Source: Cyclostephanos tholiformis | Lineage: Eukaryota; Bacillariophyta; Thalassiosirophyceae; Thalassiosirales; Thalassiosiraceae | Assembly: GCA_036939975.1 (NCBI GenBank) | Contig: JALLPB010000753.1 | Coordinates: forward strand, 1-13,159 | Direction: 5' to 3' | Length of the DNA: 13,159 nt | Shown here: positions 7,905 to 13,159 of the stretch, piece by piece | Layout: each line of letters opens with the position of its first letter | How positions within the stretch are numbered: the first letter of the stretch is position 1 | Notes under the pieces: generated by a model | Database searches by the model: none | The model's input: the letters and a program-made list of their open reading frames with translations, nothing else | What the model was told of the DNA's origin: nothing | Translations under genes and position numbers: made by a program

Positions 7905-10539
7905 TCACTTTTTCTTCTTCTTCTCGGGGTTATTGCTCTCGGGATTGTTTATACTTTTCCAAAGGGAATCAAGATTAGTTACTTGACGCGTGAAACAAAG
8001 AAAGCGCGTGTCATCCAGTTTGTGCTCTTGAGAGAAGTAGCTTGCAAACTCATGCTCCATCAGGGGTATGGATGGCAGATCATGCACCCTATTCTCGGAA
8101 AGTACAGAATCGACAATGAACGATATTTCACCGCAGTTGATGCGGTCAGACATGTGTGCTAATGCTGCGAAGTCGAGCGCGGGGGGAATCCGCGATTGCA
8201 GTTGGTCGTAACTTGAAATCCGCCGCCGTATAAGCTCGCGCCACATCATCACTCGATCCGCGTGATTCGCTAGCGGGAAGTAAAGAGAATGTTCGAAGAA
8301 ACCCTGCTTCTCCGGTTTGACACCAGGGGTTCCCTTCCACATCAGTAGCTTGACGTCGACGCTTTCGGGCATGTTCGTACAACCTAAAACAAGCACACGA
8401 TCTTCCCTCTTCAGGGCCAGGTTTTTGTAAATGAGTAATGGTTTTTTGAATCTCTGCATTTCAGCCTCGGTGGGAATACCATCTCCTGTTCGCTTTGACT
8501 TGCACATAAAAATTTCGTGGCAATCGTCAAGATAAATGATCACGGGAGAGTATGTCTTTTCTCTTGCGACGGCGAATACCATATGGATCAATTTCATGGC
8601 GCCTTCATCCCCTCCAAACGAGTTGCCGATCGACGACGATGCGAGCTTAATAACCATCGCACCTACCTCCGATGCAATGGTTTGTACCATAAGAGTTTTC
8701 CCGGATCCTTCATGTCCATAGAATAATATCGAGCGCACGCTTTCATCATTTTGGAGATTGGACCTGATAGACTCCGATCCAAGAGGCAAAATGCAATATT
8801 CCATGGCAGCCTTTCTCAGCTGGAATGAACTTGGGTCGTTCGGGATCCATCTCTCCTTAAAGTGTTGATGTGTACATGCACATCGTGAAGGATCTGTCTG
8901 CGAATTTTGGAATCAGCACAATGCTCGACGAAATCCTTACCTGCTTGTCCGTGCTTGGAATTGTGGGGCGTCCATTTTCGATGCCACCAATAAAATTCTT
9001 AATCCTGTGTCCTTCCGGCACGAATATGAGACCATTTTGGACAAGGACTCCAAGCATCGCATCATGGGTCATATCTTGCATCCCGGGCAGCATCGCTCCA
9101 GGTAGTGGCTTCTCCTTTTTCCCTGCCTTTTCCCCCTTGGCTTTCTTATCCTGTCCTTTTTCGTCATTCTTCTTCGACTTCAAGTTATTCGTACTGGCAT
9201 CTTGCGTCGCCTTGATTTTCAGTATGCTAGAGAGAAGTTTCTCATCGACACTCTTGGTCAGCTCGGCCTTGACGAGACCCCTAATGATCAAATCCTTCGC
9301 CATTTCGATGTCGTGTTGCTGTGTTTTGATGCGGTCTGGGCCTAAATTTCTCTGCTTCCATCGCTCGTCATAGATTCGGGTACAATTCTTGATAGAATCC
9401 AACAAGGCTTGTGGCGCGCTTAACACTGGGCGTTCTGCTTCTTCAACATCGGCAGGCCTTTCGCCCTTCTTATTCTTCGCAATCTTTTCGCCCTTCTGTT
9501 GTTTCTCGTTTGCTGACGTTGTCATGTTTTCTTTTTCATCCGGTGGGTTGTCTTTTGCATAGAAGCCCTCGAATGAATCTGGCAGCATATTTGTGCTTAT
9601 AGTATGTTCGGTGATCCATCGGATTCTTTCCTCACGTAGCTCGTTCTGGATGGCAAACCCTTCCTCTTCTCTTACGACGTCTTTGAGATGATGCAAATCA
9701 TTATCATAGCTTTCCCTGCAATTTTGCTGCTCCTTTTGCCGCCGTTCGCGAATGCCAATGATATACTTCTCGAGTTCTACCAATTCAGCCGCATCGCTAT
9801 TGCTGCGCAGGCCAACTAATCTATCTAGCCATCGTTTCTTGATTGCGGTATTTTTCCTGGTTAAGTGCCCCCTAACAATCGACTGAATCTTAGCCGCGGC
9901 TTGGTCGGACGGAATGACATGTGTCACCTCCTTCAGCCCCAAAGAATATGCCCACTTGTTTTCTGATTTGCTTCTCTCTTTGAAGGCGAAGTCACTCGTA
10001 GTCGCAATCCCAACCCCCCAGCTCTTTTCATCCATTTGTTTTACCTCCGACCCAAACGCATCTCGTATCAGGAGAGCTATGGTAGAATTTCGATGTTGAT
10101 GGGTCTCTGTCTGATCCTCCTTGATGAAGACAGGCGTCACCGTTTCTAGTTTCGCTGGAGAAACACAGAGCTCTTTGAGTTCTCTGTCGAGATTAAAATA
10201 CTCCCAGGGAAATGGTGCCTGATTTTCGCCACTCGAGGCAACGTCGGGGTTTGGTGGACACCATTTTACCAGGAGGTGGCGCAGGCTGATTACCCTACAT
10301 ATGACATGTTCCAACGTTGATTTGATGTCAAGGCGTTTCTGAGGTTGCATCGATGACTCATAGCATGAATTCAAATCTGACAGAATAATCGAGTATTTGA
10401 TGTACAGCTTAGCAAAGCAATGATATGCTTCATTGATGGATAGAGTCTTTGTTGAGTCCTGCGAGTCCTCCTCGTCCACTAATATCTTGAGTTTACTGAT
10501 CGATTCATCCCAGAGAAGGTCAATAGATTCACCTGACAT
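7905..10539 (-). CDS. DRC11: Dynein regulatory complex subunit 11 (IQ and AAA+ domain protein, IQCA1 family; two exons)
   Basis: Model: exon 1 10539-8941, exon 2 8855-7905, 849 aa, close to the roughly 820 aa usual for IQCA1. The N terminus is helical, starting MSGESIDLLWDESISKL, with the Leu-Trp found in this family. An IQ motif (IQSIVRGHLTRK, residues 218-229) should bind calmodulin. Lys/Glu-rich stretches follow, as in relatives, then the segment ending NGLIFVPEGHRIKNFIGG. The AAA+ module begins at MEYCILPLGS and carries Walker A GHEGSGKT (580-587) and Walker B VIIYLDDCHE (DD at 643-644, so Asp replaces the usual catalytic Glu). A likely sensor asparagine sits in LGCTNMPES. In other organisms DRC11 is part of the nexin link between axonemal doublets. 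A diatom would need it only in flagellated male gametes. IQ and AAA+ parts lie in different exons and could be mistaken for two genes; the GTAAGG donor and matching phase 0 join them. Start: first ATG of the open frame. The C terminus ends in five lysines. Confidence 0.85.
8856..8940 (-). other. Intron of the DRC11 gene
   Basis: The donor is CAG|GTAAGG at 8940, phase 0. The acceptor is less certain. TTTAAG at 8856 gives an 85-base intron and the join Q|ERWIPNDPSS; AG at 8853 drops one residue; CAG at 8898 also keeps the frame but leaves only 43 bases. All three keep the AAA+ domain intact. Confidence 0.6.
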
Positions 10540-10817
10540 CCTTGTTTCAGGGAGAATCAAATCCTCTCGCGTGAAAAAATCCCCCCCCCCCCAGATATTT
10601 ATTTAAAAAAAAATCCAGCAAAATAAATTCGTTATGCGGGGGGGAGGCGATGTTACATGTAAAAGGAGAATAATGGGATACTACGCGAGGAATTTCATCA
10701 TTGGGACAAACTTGATGATCTTTCGGGCCGTGTTTCCATTCGGTATCAACGTCATTTCCGTTGCCGAAATAACTCTATTGCAAAACTTTCGATTGAACTT
10801 GAATTTTCATTTTTATT
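10540..10817 (-). promoter_or_regulatory. Intergenic region: transporter 3' end and DRC11 promoter
   Basis: This 278-base gap between two minus-strand genes must hold the transporter's 3' end and the DRC11 promoter. It contains a 12-base C run at 10581-10592, the AT-rich ATTTATTTAAAAAAAAAT at 10597-10614 (a possible TATA-like region on the minus strand) and a G run at 10638-10644. No coding potential was found. Confidence 0.45.
10812..10817 (-). terminator. Possible polyadenylation signal of the transporter gene
   Basis: On the minus strand AATAAA follows the TGA stop directly. The position is unusually close, so it may be chance in an AT-rich end. Confidence 0.3.
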
Positions 10818-12951
10818 TCATGTTATGATCTTTTTGCTATGCGACCAGAAGCCTATCGCCCCAACCATGCACAAAAATGAAACCAATCCCTTCCCGACGA
10901 CCAAGAAGGCGGTGGGCATATCCAACGTTTTGCACAGGATTCCCCCCAGGTAACTCCCCGAGGTGTGCCCGATGCCCCTGTACGCCACCTCCATCATCGT
11001 CTGGACCATCGAGCTTACGTTGGATGGACTCGAGCGGTTCACGCGCACGGTGGCGGTGCTCCACAATATTGCGAATATCCCCGATCGTATCGCCTCAGCA
11101 GTCAGGAAGCCCAATTTCGTAAGCAAGTCGAGACCCGTGCCCACGCCGGCGTACAGGTAGAAACACAGCGGGAGGCAGCACACCGACGCGAACATGACCG
11201 CGTCGGTGCCGAATATCCCACCCAACGAGCCGGAATACCACCATGCGAGGGTACCGCCAAGCGAGTGGAAGACGCGATACAGGCCGATGTCCCGCCCGGC
11301 GACGTCCGTCATGCCGTGCTCGGCGTACATCCTCTGGATGTTGATGTAGCAGAAGTTCTCCATTATCGCCAGGGAATAGCCGGCGGTGGCGACGAGGCCG
11401 AATACAGACAGTATCCGCACGTCCCCGAAGATCACGCATAGACCCTCCCTCCAATCGTCCGCGTAGCGTTGCGTCGTGCGATTGTTTGAGTTTGACCTCG
11501 TCGTCGTGTCCGTGGTCGTTTCCGTGGTCGTTCCCGTAGTAGTAGTAGTAGCCGTTGTGGTCGTCGTCGTCGTCACCTCCGTAGTAGTCGCCGCCTTCGC
11601 CGTAGTCGTGGCCATCTCCGCAGTCGACGTCGCCTTCGCCGTTGACGTGGTCGTCATCGTCGCCGACGTTGGGACGCAATACGCCATGGATATCAGCGCG
11701 ATCACGGAGGATATCGCGTGCAGTAGGAACATGTACTCGAATCCCATCCCATCCTCGCGATTGATTACGTTTATCATCACGCTCGATGCCACGCCGCTAC
11801 CGAGCTCGCCCCACAGGCGCAATCGACCGAAGTTGACCTTGTCGTGTTCCCCCAAGGACGATACGACGATGCTATCGAGGAGCGACTTGAATTTTCGTTT
11901 TTTGTGGCGTATGTATATATGTATTTTTTAATTTCCCATTTTTTTGCATTCCGTGCGGGGTTGAATTATACGTAAGATTGACCGAGAAGAGATGGAAGGA
12001 ATGGAGCAAGTCATTTCATCCACACTCACCGATACCGGAGCGTAAAACGCCGACGTGACGCATAGGGATATCGCGAAGTGGATTACATTGCCCGATAATA
12101 CCCTAGCCGATAATCTGCATAGGAAGCTCAGGAGAAAGGCGGTCTTTTCGTGATTGAAATATAACATATTTTCGTTCGTTCGTTCGTTCATTCGTGCGAG
12201 CCATGTTGGATCGGGAGGGGGGGATGGGAAGAATTGACGGGTGGGTGAAAAAAAAATGGGAGGGGATGTCGAAAGTGGAGTGGGGCCGGGCGGGGGGCGG
12301 GAAATGATGAACGGGAGGATGGGAAAGGATGTGAGAGATCGACATAAGATGAACATTATTGATAAATGACGGGCATCGAATAAATATGTAATATATACAA
12401 AAAGTACGTGACATGCACATGCTGAGTAAAAACTCCCTCACCATCAACACCGATTTCCTCCGACCGGTACCGTCCGCCAATCCCCCCCACAACGGCGCGC
12501 ACATCATGGTAACAACGGGGCGTATCGCCTGTAGCTTGCCGATGCTCGCCGCATCGAGGCCCACGTGCTTCATGTACAGGGTCATGAAGGGATTGGGTAT
12601 GGCGGTGGAGACGCGGAATAGGAAGTATAGCAATCGTATTCGATTCTTGTGGGGGTGGTGAACGGTAGAGGAGGAGGAGGGGGAGGAGGAGGGGGCGACG
12701 ATTTGGACCGTGTCCCGTCGTCGGTCGTTCCTGTCGAACGCGATAATGACTTTTTCCGCGGTGACGATTCGGTCATTGACGAAGTCGTCGTCGTCGTCGT
12801 TGTCGTCGTCGTCGTTGTGAAGATGATGTCTCCTCTTGGACGACGACGGGGGGGGATGGACGGACGACGACGACGGGGTCGACGACGAAGCGATCCCTTC
12901 CACCGCGCCAACGACGACGCTCGCGGCGATGATGCTGGGCGACGGTGTCAT
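10818..12951 (-). CDS. MFS_1-like (MFSD6-type) major facilitator transporter, three exons
   Basis: Model: exon 1 12951-12442, exon 2 12143-12030, exon 3 11885-10818, 563 aa, all junctions in phase 0. Residues 1-105 form a Ser/Pro/Asp-rich cytosolic tail with an Asp homopolymer. The first helix starts near 106 (LLYFLFRVSTAIPNPF), and the helix 2-3 loop carries the MFS signature GGLADGTGRRK (156-166). Exon 2 encodes one or two helices with FLCRLSARVLSG. Exon 3 opens with LLDSIVVSSLG and GRLRLWGELGSG (227-238), characteristic of the MFS_1-like family that includes LacY-type and MFSD6-type carriers. The central loop (about 280-347) is almost all Thr/Ala and is followed by about six helices. The substrate cannot be assigned; relatives span sugars, nucleosides and unknowns. 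It acts in a membrane, probably as a proton-coupled symporter by family. Start: the ATG at 12951, preceded by AATA. It lies upstream of DRC11 on the same strand. Confidence 0.77.
11496..11675 (-). repeat. Imperfect GTC/GTAGTA trinucleotide tract coding a threonine-rich loop
   Basis: Degenerate GTC, GTA and GTG units on the plus strand read as Thr codons with scattered Ala, Met and Glu in the transporter's central loop (residues about 280-338). The unit is the same as in the other genes of this window but more degenerate, suggesting an older expansion. Confidence 0.75.
11886..12029 (-). other. Second intron of the transporter gene
   Basis: The donor is TCG|GTGAGT at 12029 and the acceptor is TTCAAG at 11886, 144 bases apart, phase 0. 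The open frame after exon 2 runs on for 34 residues and then stops at 11928-11930, so reading through would truncate the transporter. Confidence 0.72.
12144..12441 (-). other. First intron of the transporter gene
   Basis: The donor is ATG|GTGAGG at 12441, phase 0, right after the MFS signature loop. The acceptor AAAAG at 12144 is weak but is the only AG near the point where the family's next helix begins. A TTCG/CGTT repeat at 12171-12194 and purine-rich runs fill the intron. Length is 298 bases. Confidence 0.55.
12171..12194. repeat. TTCG tetranucleotide repeat in an intron
   Basis: About six TTCG units, the last imperfect, lie shortly upstream of the weak 3' splice site of the transporter's first intron. 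Nothing suggests function. Confidence 0.75.
12782..12818 (-). repeat. GTC trinucleotide tract coding poly-aspartate
   Basis: GTCGTC repeats on the plus strand are read here in the aspartate frame and give nine Asp broken by one Asn near residues 47-56 of the transporter's N-terminal tail. Confidence 0.75.
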
Positions 12952-13068
12952 TATTATTTGGGTTGATTTTGTTCGTTTGTTTTTCGCCTCTCGTTGTTTG
13001 CTCGTCGAAATTTATGACGACGAATCTTTTGTGCTCTATTATCGAACTTATCAATTGACGTCAGGACC

Positions 13069-13106
13069 TAGCTAAGGGTGTTAGCTGAGGGTTAGCTAAG
13101 GGTTAG
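13069..13106 (+). repeat. Short tandem repeat TAGCTRAGGGT
   Basis: Three consecutive units read TAGCTAAGGGTGT, TAGCTGAGGGT and TAGCTAAGGGT, followed by a partial TAGG. The TTAGG-rich look recalls telomere repeats, but the units are not TTAGGG and the sequence continues as ordinary DNA. The rest of 12952-13159 is the transporter's 5' flank, with a possible CRE-like TGACGTCA at 13057-13064 partly matched (TTGACGTCAG). Confidence 0.7.
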
Positions 13107-13159
13107 GCTGTGATTTCTTTGAGCAAGTTCACATGTACGCATGTGCGCAATTCAATTTT

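Noticed and set aside
7905..8804. Stand-alone AAA ATPase gene starting at MEYCILPLGS
   Set aside because: The family conserves sequence upstream of this Met, and a GTAAGG donor in the preceding IQ-containing frame joins in phase, giving a full-length DRC11.
10731..10755. RFX X-box-like ciliary promoter element upstream of DRC11
   Set aside because: The two half-sites match the GTNRCC/RGYAAC consensus poorly, and RFX control is not established in stramenopiles.
11476..11931. Plus-strand hydrophobic valine-rich frame of 151 aa
   Set aside because: The valines are the reverse reading of the GTC repeats that encode the transporter's threonine loop; no membrane-protein family pattern.
13069..13106. 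Telomere end
   Set aside because: Units are TAGCTRAGGGT, only three copies, and followed by ordinary sequence to the window edge.
1..13159. CRISPR array, transposon, tRNA/rRNA gene or phage-type system
   Set aside because: No spaced direct repeats, transposase motifs, terminal inverted repeats or cloverleaf-like segments were seen; the genes are ordinary eukaryotic nuclear genes with introns.

Overview
The window looks like nuclear DNA of a unicellular stramenopile alga, most likely a centric diatom. Genes lie on both strands and are split by GT-AG introns of mostly about 85-300 bases. Coding regions are full of CGT/GAC trinucleotide tracts that make Thr-, Asp- and Ser-rich disordered stretches. 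A flagellar gene sits beside plant- and algal-type membrane-protein families. The assignment to diatoms is inference from style and gene content; no organellar or bacterial signature is present.

Layout. 1-201: 5' flank rich in tetranucleotide repeats. 202-1576 (+): a seven-helix THH1/TOM1/TOM3-type membrane protein, two exons. 1808-5823 (-): a large modular protein with a proline/threonine-rich N terminus, a long charged coiled coil, a PDZ domain and a CxC-H-C zinc-knuckle-like motif; its end is completed through a 25-base microexon and a third exon. 5824-6338: divergent promoter region. 6339-7667 (+): an N-terminally membrane-anchored RING-H2 protein, probably an E3 ubiquitin ligase. 7905-10539 (-): an IQ plus AAA+ protein recognisable as DRC11/IQCA1 of the nexin-dynein regulatory complex, two exons. 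10818-12951 (-): an MFS_1-like (MFSD6-type) transporter, three exons. 12952-13159: 5' flank with a short TAGCTRAGGGT tandem repeat.

The five genes form no obvious pathway or operon. They are two convergent pairs (TOM1-like with PDZ protein; RING with DRC11), one divergent pair (PDZ protein with RING) and a tandem pair (transporter then DRC11). Short intergenic distances of about 230-515 bases fit a compact algal genome. The ends of all multi-exon models were set by hand from splice consensus and phase, and transcript data could shift individual junctions.

I found no mobile element, CRISPR array, RNA gene or clearly new system. The points most worth a second look are the DRC11 gene in a diatom-like genome, the microexon-joined PDZ/zinc-knuckle protein, and trinucleotide tracts that encode different homopolymers depending on frame.
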